From assembly GCA_021107435.1 (NCBI GenBank), contig JAIOSV010000090.1:1-64000 (forward strand): a stretch of 64,000 bases of DNA, given 5' to 3'. This document shows positions 9,509 to 18,029 of the stretch, piece by piece. The position numbers and the translations under genes are program-made. This DNA is from Candidatus Sabulitectum sp. Lineage in GTDB: Bacteria; Fermentibacterota; Fermentibacteria; Fermentibacterales; JCC-6. The stretch's first letter is position 1; the number at the start of each line of letters is the position of its first letter. The notes beneath the pieces were generated by a model that was not told where the DNA came from, ran no database searches, and saw only the letters and a program-made list of their open reading frames with translations.

Positions 9509-10624
9509 TCAGTAGAGCTCAAATTTGGCGAGTCTTCCATCAAGGCCGCCGGAGAACAATTGTTTTCTCCAGGATGTTCTGAGGCCTACATGTTTGAGCA
9601 GTTTCCGGTCTCCCAGGTAGATGTATGCTTCAGAGCCTGAGCACTTCTGCTTCATAAAATCTCCGAAGTTTCTTATGAGTTCTTCTGCGACGTCTTCTGC
9701 CAGTCGAATACCGTGTGGCGGGTTGGTGAGGATTGTACACGAATTATATCCCGGATGAGTATTCCAGTCTCGTCTGGTTATCTCTACGTTCCTGCCGTCT
9801 CTGAAGCAGCTTAGATTGATTCTGGTGGCGTTTACTGCTCTGGATGTAATGTCAGATCCGGAAATAAGCCCCTCAGGAAGAGCGATAATCTTATCATCGG
9901 CTTCAGCCTTTACATTTTTCCAGACAAGCTTGCTGAATTCATCCATGCGGAAGAATCCCCATTTTTCTCTGTAGAACCCTGCCGGTATTCTGCAGTATTT
10001 CATGAGAGCCTCGCAGAGCAGGGTTCCTGATCCGCACATGGGATCAACCAGTGGTTTCTCACCGTTCCAGCCGGACATTTCCAGCGCGGCGGCAGCGATA
10101 GTTTCCCGCATGGGAGCCTTTACAGACTCCACTCTGTAGCCTCTGCGGTGCAGCGACCCTCCGGAAAGATCAAGACGTATTTCGGCGTGGTTGCCCCGGA
10201 TACGGAGATCAAGGTTTACATCTGCTTCATATCTGTCAACTGAGGGTCTTTTTCCACTGATCTCCCGAAAGTGATCGACAATGGCATCCTTGAGCCTGAG
10301 AGTTGCCCATTTTGAGTGATTGATCCTGGAGCCGGATGCGGCACTGCTTATTGCAAATGTCTGATTGATACCGAAAATGTTTTCCCAGGGATATTTAAGC
10401 GCTTTCTGGTACAGGTAATCGGAGGAGTGACATCCGAAGCCAACCAGTGGAAGAAGGAACCTGTCAAACAGACGGGATTCGTAATTCACTTTCATGACCA
10501 TCGCGGCATCCGCTTCAAAGAAAACACCTCTGTAGGCAGGATCAATCTTTCCCGCTCCGAGTTTTTTCAGTTCGATGGCTCCCAGTTCTTCAAGTCCCTG
10601 GGATATTTGTCCAAGTATCTTCAT
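9509..10624 (-). CDS. RlmL/Trm14-like THUMP-type RNA methyltransferase
   Basis: A 371-residue SAM-dependent RNA methyltransferase of the RlmL family. The N-terminal half fits a THUMP-like RNA-binding region (GFGCHSSDYLYQKALKY, then RLKDAIVDHFRE). The C-terminal Rossmann domain shows PLVDPMCGSGTLLCEA (SAM binding), GSDITSRAVNATRINL and the catalytic motif TNPPHG, the family's NPPYG variant. The likely target is a guanine N2 of 23S rRNA or tRNA. It is last in a four-gene minus-strand operon and overlaps the hydrolase stop by four bases. Confidence 0.85.
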   Translation of the reverse strand: MKILGQISQGLEELGAIELKKLGAGKIDPAYRGVFFEADAAMVMKVNYESRLFDRFLLPLVGFGCHSSDYLYQKALKYPWENIFGINQTFAISSAASGSRINHSKWATLRLKDAIVDHFREISGKRPSVDRYEADVNLDLRIRGNHAEIRLDLSGGSLHRRGYRVESVKAPMRETIAAAALEMSGWNGEKPLVDPMCGSGTLLCEALMKYCRIPAGFYREKWGFFRMDEFSKLVWKNVKAEADDKIIALPEGLISGSDITSRAVNATRINLSCFRDGRNVEITRRDWNTHPGYNSCTILTNPPHGIRLAEDVAEELIRNFGDFMKQKCSGSEAYIYLGDRKLLKHVGLRTSWRKQLFSGGLDGRLAKFELY

Positions 10625-11298
10625 TGTTGAAACTCCAGAATTCTGTCAGCGGTTTCCAAAGGGCACTGCCAGGGAAAACCGTGGCCGGTATCAAAAATTG
10701 TCAGAAAGACGTTTGGAAGAGTTTTATTTAGTGTTTCAGCATGTATCAAAGGTGTTATTATATCGTATCTTCCGGCTAGAATAAGAACAGGCAGAGACAC
10801 GTTTTTCAGTGTATCCAGACATCCTTTCCAGTCAGAAATGGCATTACTCTGTCTGATCAGTCGTTCTCCGGGAACCTGCCTCTTCACCCTGGGAAAGAAT
10901 TCACTGATGTTAGGATGAGCCGCAAGCCACTCAGGTGTGAACATCATCTCCAGCATTGACGTGGACCACTTCCCTCTGCCGTTGCTGAAGTCGTTGGCGT
11001 CCTCCGGCGGCTGCGGATAGTTATTGCCGGCCGGAGGAGCCATAAGTACCGCACTGGAAGTGATGTCGGGTCTGCGAGCAATCATCTCCTGTACCACAGC
11101 CGCGCCGATTGAAAATCCGATAAGAACATCAACAGGTTCTTCCGGCATGAGTTTCAGGGCAAACTCTGAAATGGTTGTTCCATCCGGGGGGAGCAGAGAG
11201 CTTTCAACTTTGAAGCATGTGGAAAGCCTTCCTGTGAAAACAGGTGCCCAGCAATCAGCGGCGCCTCCCAGTCCCGGAATTATGAGAGATTTTTTCAA
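10621..11298 (-). CDS. Alpha/beta hydrolase
   Basis: A 225-residue alpha/beta-fold hydrolase. The N-terminal LIIPGLGG holds the oxyanion glycines. The nucleophile elbow GFSIG gives Ser, LAGRYDIITP supplies Asp and DTGHGFPW supplies His, so the triad is complete. The organisation resembles BioH/MenH-type esterases but the substrate is not evident. The start is TTG, overlapping the thioesterase stop as TTGA, with only a poor ribosome binding site, so reinitiation from the upstream gene is likely. Confidence 0.8.
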   Translation of the reverse strand: MKKSLIIPGLGGAADCWAPVFTGRLSTCFKVESSLLPPDGTTISEFALKLMPEEPVDVLIGFSIGAAVVQEMIARRPDITSSAVLMAPPAGNNYPQPPEDANDFSNGRGKWSTSMLEMMFTPEWLAAHPNISEFFPRVKRQVPGERLIRQSNAISDWKGCLDTLKNVSLPVLILAGRYDIITPLIHAETLNKTLPNVFLTIFDTGHGFPWQCPLETADRILEFQQ

Positions 11299-11750
11299 TT
11301 GACCAGTCTTTCAGATATTATGTCCAGAGAGTTCTCAGCATACTTTATTGGAATCAGTACTGCCTTCGCCGACGCGAGAACCTTACCATTCAATTTCAGA
11401 GCGCCTGATGTGAGAATGGATCTGCCTCTGTTTTCCTCAATTCTACCGGTGATTGTGAGCAACTTTCCGGTAGGCACAGGTTTGTGGAACTTAACCTTGA
11501 TGGTTCCAGTTACAGTGAACCATCCTGAAGAAGTGCAGGCATAGACCATGATCTCGTCCAGCAGGGTGGTAATAATGCCGCCGTGCACCGCCCCCTTCCA
11601 TCCGTTGAAATGGTCAGCTATTACAGTTTCAGACACTGCTGTACCATTTTTCCGGTCAAGCCTGAACTTCAATTTCAGGCCAATCGGGTTATCAGAGCCA
11701 CACGCAAAACAGTTGTCGTCATCAAGGAGTGTCAGGTCAGTTGCAGTCAT
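11295..11750 (-). CDS. PaaI-like hotdog-fold thioesterase
   Basis: A 151-residue hotdog protein of the PaaI/YiiD type, expected to hydrolyse acyl-CoA thioesters in the cytoplasm. Motifs seen are CFACGSDNPIGL at the N terminus, then WKGAVHGGIITTLLDEIM, where the HGG turn and Asp/Glu mark the active-site helix. The family usually works as a dimer or tetramer. It lies between the cupin gene (three bases upstream) and the hydrolase (overlapping). Confidence 0.85.
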   Translation of the reverse strand: MTATDLTLLDDDNCFACGSDNPIGLKLKFRLDRKNGTAVSETVIADHFNGWKGAVHGGIITTLLDEIMVYACTSSGWFTVTGTIKVKFHKPVPTGKLLTITGRIEENRGRSILTSGALKLNGKVLASAKAVLIPIKYAENSLDIISERLVN

Positions 11751-11753
11751 AGT

Positions 11754-12263
11754 CTATTTGCTTACTTTGCTCAGGTGCATAATCTCGTTTACCAGATGCG
11801 GGAATATACTGATTAGTTCATCACTTGTGGGCATTTCAAAATCATCAAAGCTGAAGGCCGGTATCACGGTACATGAGGCAAGAGCAAAAGAGTTCTCTTC
11901 AGCGACTTCCGCTCCGAAATAGTATCCCGCAGGAACTACAAAGCAGGGCATTTCCCCAACAGTTACATTAATACCCAGCCGAATCATACGGTAAATCCCA
12001 TTTGGGCTGATCAGGTGTATCAGGAATGGTGAACCGTCATGAAAGTGCCATATTTCATCTGATTGCAGACGGTGGAATGCCGAGAAGCTGTCACTTGTAA
12101 GCATGTAGTGGATAACAGACCCAAGTTCTCGATTTCCGGTGAAACCAGGAGGTAAAGATTTTTGTCCAAGGATATGAGTCGATCTGTGAAATTCCCTGTA
12201 GAAGCCACCTTCAGGATGAGGGACAAGACCCAGCGCAATTATCCAGTCAGTACTTGTAACCAT
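11754..12263 (-). CDS. Cupin-fold DUF985 protein
   Basis: A 169-residue protein of the DUF985/Cupin_5 family. Family motifs include LGLVPHPEGGFYRE, SVIHYML, SAFHRLQSDEIWHFHDG (cupin metal-type histidines), CFVVPAGYYFGAEV and the C-terminal PAFSFDDFEM. The function of the family is not established; some members resemble sugar epimerases. The ATG at 12263 has GGAGG five bases before it, so it is preferred over the longer frame that starts at 12332. It heads the minus-strand operon that runs to the methyltransferase. Confidence 0.85.
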   Translation of the reverse strand: MVTSTDWIIALGLVPHPEGGFYREFHRSTHILGQKSLPPGFTGNRELGSVIHYMLTSDSFSAFHRLQSDEIWHFHDGSPFLIHLISPNGIYRMIRLGINVTVGEMPCFVVPAGYYFGAEVAEENSFALASCTVIPAFSFDDFEMPTSDELISIFPHLVNEIMHLSKVSK

Positions 12264-12553
12264 GAACTCCTCCATTTCATGCATACAAACTAACAGCGAT
12301 TTCCGCAGATGACAAGATGACCGTGGAATCATCTATATTCACACTGGAGTATTCTTCAGCAGAATGGAGGTCTGTTCATGAGATTTGTGCATTACTGTTT
12401 TCATTGGTTTTCATTGCGCAAGCAAGCACAGACATTCTCATTACCGCTGAAACGGAGATGCTCTCGGCATTTGAACGTGCGTGGTTTACTGTTACATTTA
12501 TCCAGAGGGAATAGCCGGCAGAGGGCTTTATATATGCGGAAAGGAACCATCTG
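12264..12553. other. Divergent intergenic region
   Basis: This 290-base gap separates two divergent genes and must hold the promoters of both. I see no convincing paired -35/-10 boxes, no RNA gene and no reading frame with a ribosome binding site. Confidence 0.4.
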
Positions 12554-13423
12554 ATGCTGAAGACAAACGAAAAGAGACTTGTTCAATTTATGCTGGAATG
12601 CAAACCCGGTCATCCATTCGCGGGAAACAGACTGCGCGTGGATCACACGGGAAGACCGTTTCAGCTTCCGGGTATCGGCGGAATAACTCTTAACATCGAA
12701 GCAGGTGATCACCTGGAACCGGGAGTAAGCTGCAAGTGGGGTGACAAAAGGAAAGAATATCCCAATCAGGCTCTTCAGATACTTGCCTGTGTAGGGAACA
12801 CCGCTCTGGTTACCAGCGGAAAGGCAAAAGGTACAAAGGGGATTGTTGTGGGGCACCACGGTGGCAGTGAGCACGTGATAATCGATTTTGACAGCAGGTC
12901 AAAGGCAAAACTTTCCTACGAAGACAGCATTCAAATCAAAGCAGTTGGAATGGGGCTTGAGATACTCAGTCAGCCCGAGGTTCGAATTGTCAACCTTGCC
13001 CCCTCGTTACTGAAGAAGATGGGCATAAAGGAGGACAGGAAAACCGGGAAGCTTACAGTTCCGGTAGCATCGAAGATTCCTTCGGAATGCATGGGTGCAG
13101 GTATATCCAGCGCGAATATTTCCAGCGGTGATTACGACATCATGACCAGTGACTGGGATACGGTTAAGGCAAACGGAATGGACAAGATGCGATTCGGAGA
13201 TTTCGTGGCTCTTATGGATCAGGACAATCGATTCGGAAGAACTCACCGCAGGGGCGCCGTGACCATTGGAATCGTGATACACAGTGACTGTAGAGGTTCA
13301 GGGCATGGCCCCGGCGTAACAACACTTCTCAGTTGCGGAAAAGGAGAGATAGAGCCTGTGATTGATTCCGGTGCCAACATTGCTGACGTGATGAAGATCG
13401 GTACCTGCCGGGAGAAGAAGTAA
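12554..13423 (+). CDS. DUF4438 domain protein
   Basis: A 289-residue member of the DUF4438 family, which has no established function. Characteristic segments are GIGGITLNIEAGDHLEPGVS, GKAKGTKGIVVGHHGG, LAPSLLKKMG and the C-terminal RFGRTHRRGAVTIG, with HSDCRGSGHGPG just after it. The His- and Asp-rich second half could form a metal or nucleotide site, but that is speculation. The ATG has AAAGG ten bases upstream. The stop overlaps the next start by one base (TAATG), so the YcxB-like gene is co-translated. Confidence 0.8.
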   Translation: MLKTNEKRLVQFMLECKPGHPFAGNRLRVDHTGRPFQLPGIGGITLNIEAGDHLEPGVSCKWGDKRKEYPNQALQILACVGNTALVTSGKAKGTKGIVVGHHGGSEHVIIDFDSRSKAKLSYEDSIQIKAVGMGLEILSQPEVRIVNLAPSLLKKMGIKEDRKTGKLTVPVASKIPSECMGAGISSANISSGDYDIMTSDWDTVKANGMDKMRFGDFVALMDQDNRFGRTHRRGAVTIGIVIHSDCRGSGHGPGVTTLLSCGKGEIEPVIDSGANIADVMKIGTCREKK

Positions 13424-13950
13424 TGGACACAGTGTTTACTGTAACATTCAATTCAACAATTGATGAAGCTGTTGGTGCAAATTTCAGGCTGGCGGAAATT
13501 ACGGGCAATGTAAGCAGGCAGAAATGGTACGGGCTGGCTCTTACTCCGGTCTTTTTCGTCATCCTCTTTTTTGTGTTTGACGAGCCTTTCCTGCAGTATG
13601 TCGCCGGAGGCATTTTTACTCTTCTCTGGGTACCGTATTTCCTGCTTACATACAAGAAACATCTGAGAAAGCAGATAAAGAAAACGATGGTTCGAATACT
13701 CGGAACAGATCAGCCTGTTCCATGCGAGTATCAATTAACTGACGAGGGAGTAATCTTCAAGCAGCTGGGGCAGGAGCTCAAGTTTGACTGGAAGAATGTA
13801 AGACAGTTTAACAACAGAGACAACGCGCTGGAGCTGGTCATGGAACCTGCGGCTGTTGCTCTGATACCGAAAAGGGTCTTCAGCGGTGGTGAGGAGTCTC
13901 AAGAATGGATTGATTGCATTAAGGATCATACTTCTGCCCGTCTGCGGTAG
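13423..13950 (+). CDS. YcxB-like membrane protein
   Basis: A 175-residue protein with two adjacent transmembrane helices (about residues 38-56 and 58-75), followed by a charged linker and a soluble C-terminal domain. The segment YQLTDEGVIFKQLGQELKFDWKNVRQF matches the YcxB-like domain pattern of a strand-rich pleckstrin-like fold. The function is unknown in the family. It is coupled to the DUF4438 gene by a one-base overlap. Confidence 0.7.
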   Translation: MDTVFTVTFNSTIDEAVGANFRLAEITGNVSRQKWYGLALTPVFFVILFFVFDEPFLQYVAGGIFTLLWVPYFLLTYKKHLRKQIKKTMVRILGTDQPVPCEYQLTDEGVIFKQLGQELKFDWKNVRQFNNRDNALELVMEPAAVALIPKRVFSGGEESQEWIDCIKDHTSARLR

Positions 13951-14015
13951 TGTATATTAAAGAAGTGAAGGCCTGTGTTTCCATAGCATTCTAGAATGAT
14001 CAGGTGGTTTTGAAT

Positions 14016-14531
14016 ATGGGTTGCAGTAACAATGAGCATGTTTGGACAGCAAGGTTCTACGAAGGGGGTTCTCTTGCCTTCTGGTTCTGCAGCAGGTGTG
14101 GTGAGATTGACAGGGACGCGGGTATCCTTTCGGAGTCTCTTGAGAGCACGAAAAATCCTTCCGGAGTAGTTTTCCCCGGCAAGGAACCGCCGATCAGCGA
14201 CAGGAAGTGGGGATTGACCGATGGATCAGTGCTGATTGAGGGTAATCCCTGTTCCGTAAGTTTCAGGGGAACTGACATCCCCACCATTTCTCGTGCACAT
14301 GAATATGATCTGACAGATACTGACGGTGCAGTTATCAGAGAGTACAGAGCTTTCAGAGAGAGGGTTTCCAGTAACGAAGAGAGCTTTATTCTGACACGTT
14401 TTCAGGTCGAGGGCAATCACCTTATCAAGTACAGAATCCGCTGTATCGAGAAGAATAATCCTAATGAAGCTGATGTTGGGGAATGCTCCAGCATTGCCAT
14501 AATCTTTAATCTCAAACCGGTTGAGGTATGA
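14016..14531 (+). CDS. Hypothetical protein with N-terminal CxxC
   Basis: I do not recognise this 171-residue protein. The N terminus (MGCSNNEHVWTARF...FWFCSRCGEID) carries a CxxC knuckle and several aromatic residues, and could bind zinc. The rest is polar and strand-rich with no membrane segment. The ATG at 14016 has CAGGTGG eight bases upstream; a GTG at 14004 is also in frame. Its stop overlaps the start of an acetyltransferase fragment as ATGA. Confidence 0.6.
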   Translation: MGCSNNEHVWTARFYEGGSLAFWFCSRCGEIDRDAGILSESLESTKNPSGVVFPGKEPPISDRKWGLTDGSVLIEGNPCSVSFRGTDIPTISRAHEYDLTDTDGAVIREYRAFRERVSSNEESFILTRFQVEGNHLIKYRIRCIEKNNPNEADVGECSSIAIIFNLKPVEV

Positions 14532-14662
14532 TCAGAAAAGCCGTACCCGGTGATATTTCTGATCTGATCCTTCTTAACTCTCAGGTTCATGGTCTTCATG
14601 TGCAGTTGCTTTTGAGAGATCAGTTATCAGAACCTTCAATCAGAAAATGTTTCTTTCTTTGA
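14528..14662 (+). pseudogene. GNAT acetyltransferase N-terminal remnant
   Basis: A 44-codon frame starts with ATG in the ATGA overlap with the previous gene and ends at TGA (14660-14662). It reads MIRKAVPGDISDLILLN and then VHGLHVQ, which is the standard first strand and helix of a GNAT acetyltransferase (IRxAxPxDxxxLxxLNxxVHxLH). The acetyl-CoA binding motif and all later strands are absent. It is best read as the stump left by a deletion between the 14016 gene and the DUF523 gene. A functional mini-protein is unlikely. Confidence 0.6.
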
Positions 14663-14688
14663 AAAAATGAAAGGCTGGCAGGGGCAGT

Positions 14689-15216
14689 ATGGATACAAAA
14701 CCGCTTGTGGGAATAAGCTCGTGCCTCCTGGGAGAGAATGTCCGGTACGATGGCGGCAACAAGCTTAATACCCGGTTGAGGGATGAGATGGGCAGGACAG
14801 TGGATTTCCTGCCGTTGTGCGCCGAAGCAGAGTCCGGAATGACAATTCCACGGGAACCCATGGATCTGTTCTATGAAAGCGGTGCCGTTTGTCTTATCAC
14901 TCTTGAAACGGGGCTTGATATGACGGGATCAATTACAGGGTGGATTGAAAGTAAATTGATTGATCTTGCAGTATTGAGCATTTGCGGATTTATCTTTAAA
15001 GCCAAATCACCCAGCTGCGCGCTTTTCAGTGCCAGGGTTTACCGTAAATCCGGAATGTATCCCCACGGCAGAGGACTTTTTGCAGGGGCCTTTACTGAAA
15101 GATTTCCTCTGATTCCTGTTGTGGAAGATGTTGAACTGCTTGACGGAACACAGAGGAGTGATTTTCTTGAGAAGGTTTTTGCCATGAAGCTTTTGTATAA
15201 ATCTTCACGAATTTGA
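14689..15216 (+). CDS. DUF523 family protein
   Basis: A 175-residue DUF523 protein. The family signature is clear: VGISSCLLGENVRYDGG at the N terminus, LPLCAEAESGM (many relatives have CPE here), then FKAKSPSCALFSARVY and GRGLFAGAFTERFP. The conserved cysteines and short length suggest a metal or cluster site, but no function is established. GGCAGGGG lies upstream of the ATG. It follows the acetyltransferase remnant by 26 bases. Confidence 0.85.
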   Translation: MDTKPLVGISSCLLGENVRYDGGNKLNTRLRDEMGRTVDFLPLCAEAESGMTIPREPMDLFYESGAVCLITLETGLDMTGSITGWIESKLIDLAVLSICGFIFKAKSPSCALFSARVYRKSGMYPHGRGLFAGAFTERFPLIPVVEDVELLDGTQRSDFLEKVFAMKLLYKSSRI

Positions 15217-15311
15217 CCTACTCGTCTTTTTTTTCTTATTATCAGTGCATAAATGATTTACTTCCTGCGAACTTATTGAATGAATAGTCCTGACAGATCG
15301 GAGGATGTTTT

Positions 15312-16067
15312 TTGCTCAGAGTAGAAAGACTTTCAAAGGAATTCCAGAATGGCAGAGGCAGATCAAAAACAACTGTGAAAGCAGTGGACAACCTCTGCTT
15401 TCAGTGTCAGCCAGGAGAGATCTACGGGCTGCTGGGGCCTAACGGAGCCGGGAAGACCACCACGCTCAGGTGCCTTTCCACTCTGATAAAGCCTACTTCC
15501 GGGAATGTCTTTATCGATCAGTTCAATGTTCTGGAGCATGGACAGATATTTCGATCGAGGATTGGCTTTCTCACCTCTGATATGAAGCTTGACGGGTATT
15601 TTACTCCTGACTACATGATGAACTGGTTCGGACGGTTGAACAAGATGGAAGCGGGCAGGATTGAACAGCAGAAGGAAAAGCTTTTTAACGATCTTCAGAT
15701 GACAGACTTTGTTAACAAGAAGATTGACCAGCTCTCCACCGGCATGAAGCAGAAGACTGCGGTGGCCATCAGCCTTATTCATGATCCGGAGGTTATAATT
15801 TTCGATGAGCCCACTAACGGCCTTGATATCGTTACCTCAAAAGCTGTAACTGATTTCCTTGTGAGCCGTGCGGAATCCGGCAAGATCGTGATAATATCGA
15901 CTCATAATATGACCATAGCGGAGAAACTTTGTCACCGGTTTGGAATTCTTGTGGACGGAGAGCTTAAGGAAGAAGGAACACTGAACGAGATCATTGAAGG
16001 CAGTACCCGGGATAATCTTGAGGATGTTTTCTTCAGCTACATTCTGCCTGGAGGTAGTCATGTTTAA
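15312..16067 (+). CDS. NatA-like ABC transporter ATPase
   Basis: A 251-residue ATP-binding subunit. Walker A is GPNGAGKTT, the signature is LSTGMKQK and Walker B is VIIFDEPTNGLD, followed by the H-loop STHN. The overall pattern, including VLEHGQIFRSRIGFL and LIHDPEV, fits the NatA sodium-efflux/ABC-2 group. The TTG start at 15312 has CGGAGG seven bases before it. The permease gene overlaps its last eight bases, so the two form one exporter. Confidence 0.92.
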   Translation: MLRVERLSKEFQNGRGRSKTTVKAVDNLCFQCQPGEIYGLLGPNGAGKTTTLRCLSTLIKPTSGNVFIDQFNVLEHGQIFRSRIGFLTSDMKLDGYFTPDYMMNWFGRLNKMEAGRIEQQKEKLFNDLQMTDFVNKKIDQLSTGMKQKTAVAISLIHDPEVIIFDEPTNGLDIVTSKAVTDFLVSRAESGKIVIISTHNMTIAEKLCHRFGILVDGELKEEGTLNEIIEGSTRDNLEDVFFSYILPGGSHV

Positions 16068-17298
16068 GGACAGTCTCATTATCCTGCGTAAAGAACTCAG
16101 GAGGATGTTCACAGATAGGCGTCTCCTGTTTATGCTGGTGGTACTTCCTCTGGTCATGCTTCCTCTGATGTATTCCTTTATGGGCAAAGCCAACAAAGCA
16201 AGAATGGTTGAAATAAACTCCTACTCATCAAGAATCGCCATCTGCTCCGGTGAAGGGGGAGAAGAAGTGAAAGGGTGGTTTCTTGAGTCATTGTTTACTC
16301 TGAATGCTCATATTGAGACTACCGGGATTAACGAACTTGATTCCCTGAAACAGAGGGTAATTGATAAAGATCTTGAACTGCTCGTTGTAATGCCGGAAAA
16401 CATGGATGAGCACGTTCGAGACAATTCTGTGTTCGATTTGTCCATTTTCTACAACTCGACAGGCGACTATTCCATGTTTGCTTTTGACCAGGTGGATATT
16501 GCCTTTGCTGCAGTAGCTGAAGCCATTATCAGAAAGCGAATCATTGAAAGCGGTATGCCGGAAGATGTACTGACTGCCTTTACTATCAATCAACAATTGT
16601 CCGCTGATGAAACTGCCGATCTTGCCGAAGAGGGCAGTGCAATGGGGAAGCTGATCGGGGTCATGATGCCCTTCTTTATCGTGATTTACCTCTTTGCCAA
16701 CTCTATGAAAGTAGGCCTGGACAGTGTCGCGGGCGAGAAGGAAAGGGGAACTCTCGCCATGCTGCTTGTTAATCAGGTCAGCAGGCTTTCCATAGTGCTT
16801 GGGAAGATGATCTCTGTGATGGTAGCTGCTATAGTCGGGGCGGTGAGTTCGGCCATTGGGTTGAGGATTGCTTCCAGATACCTTATAGGCATGTCCAGGG
16901 ATTCGGGGGCATCTATTTCAGATTACACCATGGGTTCTATGGCAATACTCCAGTTTGCTATTGTCGTTGTTCCACTTGCAATACTGATTTCCAGTCTCGT
17001 TCTGCTGGTTTCCACTTTTGCCAGGAATGTGAAAGAGGGTCAGGGCATGATAATGCCCGTATACATTGCGGTGATGGTTATGGGTGTTACTACAATGCAG
17101 ACTGGTGATATTCCGCCGGAGTGGATGAGACTGGCTCCCATCTTTAATTCTCTTGTGGTGCTGAAAGACATTTTCATGCAGAATGCGGTGTGGGGTAACA
17201 TCGTGTTTTCTCTGGCAACCAGCCTTGCCGTTGCCTCTGTTCTTGTTTTCATAACACTGAGAATGTTCAACGACGAGAGGGTGTTGTTCAGGATTTAG
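16060..17298 (+). CDS. NatB-like ABC-2 permease
   Basis: A 412-residue ABC-2 permease. Residues 1-45 hold the first membrane helix (RRLLFMLVVLPLVMLPLMY). A large periplasmic domain of about 170 residues follows, then five or six helices from MGKLIGVMMPFFIVIYLFA to the C terminus. The segment AGEKERGTLAMLLVNQVSR is the conserved ABC-2 coupling helix (EKERGTL). This is the organisation of NatB, which with NatA extrudes sodium in Bacillus, but drug, lipid or peptide export is equally possible. The ATG at 16060 has GGAGG six bases upstream. Confidence 0.88.
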   Translation: MFKDSLIILRKELRRMFTDRRLLFMLVVLPLVMLPLMYSFMGKANKARMVEINSYSSRIAICSGEGGEEVKGWFLESLFTLNAHIETTGINELDSLKQRVIDKDLELLVVMPENMDEHVRDNSVFDLSIFYNSTGDYSMFAFDQVDIAFAAVAEAIIRKRIIESGMPEDVLTAFTINQQLSADETADLAEEGSAMGKLIGVMMPFFIVIYLFANSMKVGLDSVAGEKERGTLAMLLVNQVSRLSIVLGKMISVMVAAIVGAVSSAIGLRIASRYLIGMSRDSGASISDYTMGSMAILQFAIVVVPLAILISSLVLLVSTFARNVKEGQGMIMPVYIAVMVMGVTTMQTGDIPPEWMRLAPIFNSLVVLKDIFMQNAVWGNIVFSLATSLAVASVLVFITLRMFNDERVLFRI

Positions 17299-17505
17299 CG
17301 TTGCAGGGTAACGAATTTACTCAATCCGCTGTTATCGATCGAATCAAAAACACTGGCCATTTTCGGGAAGGAAGGCCTGCTTTTCCTTCTGAGGAAAACA
17401 TCAGTGTGCTCTGCGGGTTTATCCTCTTGTTTCGCTTGAGGTATTTATGTACAATACTGTTAAAAACTAAATAAAGGAAGGAAATCTGAGGAGGGTCTAA
17501 TTCCC

Positions 17506-17518
17506 CGCCCCTGGGGCG
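17506..17518. repeat. Left-end hairpin of the IS200/IS605 element
   Basis: A perfect 6-base inverted repeat with a one-base loop, 28 bases before the tnpA start codon. This is a typical position for the left-end hairpin, which also tends to occlude transposase translation. Confidence 0.75.
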
Positions 17519-17545
17519 TACAATCAGTTTTTGTATTCTTGGTGT

Positions 17546-17995
17546 ATGAGTGAACACATTTACAAGAGTCATAATAAGTCGTTGCTAATGTATCATTTGG
17601 TATTTCCAGTCAAGTATCGTCGGAAGGTTTTCAGCAAGGCTGTCGAAATCTCCTTGCGTGATGTTTGTTTGGAAATTGGCAGACGTTATGAAATATATTT
17701 TGTTGAGATAGGAATGGAAGAGGATCATGTACATTTTTTGGTGCAAAGCGTGTCCACTTATCCTGTGTATAAGATAGTCAGGATCATAAAAAGTATTACT
17801 GCTCGGGAGATTTTCAAGATACACAAAGAAGTTAGGAAAGAATTGTGGGGTGCAGCTCTTTGGACAAGTGGATATTACGCAAATACGGTAGGTCAATTTG
17901 CGAGTGCAGAGGTAATAAAGAAGTATGTGGCCAATCAGGGAAGAGAGTACAAGAAGCTGTATTCAGCGCAGCTGAAGTTTGACTTTGACTTTTAG
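17546..17995 (+). CDS. tnpA: IS200/IS605 Y1 transposase TnpA
   Basis: A 149-residue HUH single-strand transposase. The metal-binding HUH motif is His61-Val-His63 in EEDHVHFL, and the catalytic tyrosine is Tyr110 or Tyr111 in SGYYANTVG, followed by the helix EVIKKYVANQG. The length and both motifs are intact, so the copy is probably active. The ATG at 17546 is preferred over a TTG at 17531. No strong ribosome binding site is visible, consistent with the low expression usual for this family. Confidence 0.92.
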   Translation: MSEHIYKSHNKSLLMYHLVFPVKYRRKVFSKAVEISLRDVCLEIGRRYEIYFVEIGMEEDHVHFLVQSVSTYPVYKIVRIIKSITAREIFKIHKEVRKELWGAALWTSGYYANTVGQFASAEVIKKYVANQGREYKKLYSAQLKFDFDF

Positions 17996-18000
17996 ATACC

Positions 18001-18016
18001 CCGCCCCTTGGGGCGG
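18001..18016. repeat. Right-end hairpin of the IS200/IS605 element
   Basis: A perfect 7-base stem (CCGCCCC/GGGGCGG) with a two-base loop, six bases after the tnpA stop and 14 bases before the start of the next gene. It could also act as a weak terminator, though no T-tract follows. Confidence 0.75.
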
Positions 18017-18029
18017 TTGGAGTGAAATT

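Larger units (their letters stand above)
17500..18016 (+). mobile_element. IS200/IS605-family insertion sequence, tnpA only
   Basis: A compact element of about 0.5 kb that carries only the Y1 transposase. It is bounded by GC-rich hairpins: CGCCCC-T-GGGGCG at 17506-17518 on the left and CCGCCCC-TT-GGGGCGG at 18001-18016 on the right. Both share the core CCCCGCCCC. Subterminal hairpins recognised by TnpA as single-stranded DNA are the hallmark of the family. There are no terminal inverted repeats and no tnpB. The exact cleavage points a few bases outside the hairpins cannot be fixed without an empty site. Confidence 0.85.
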
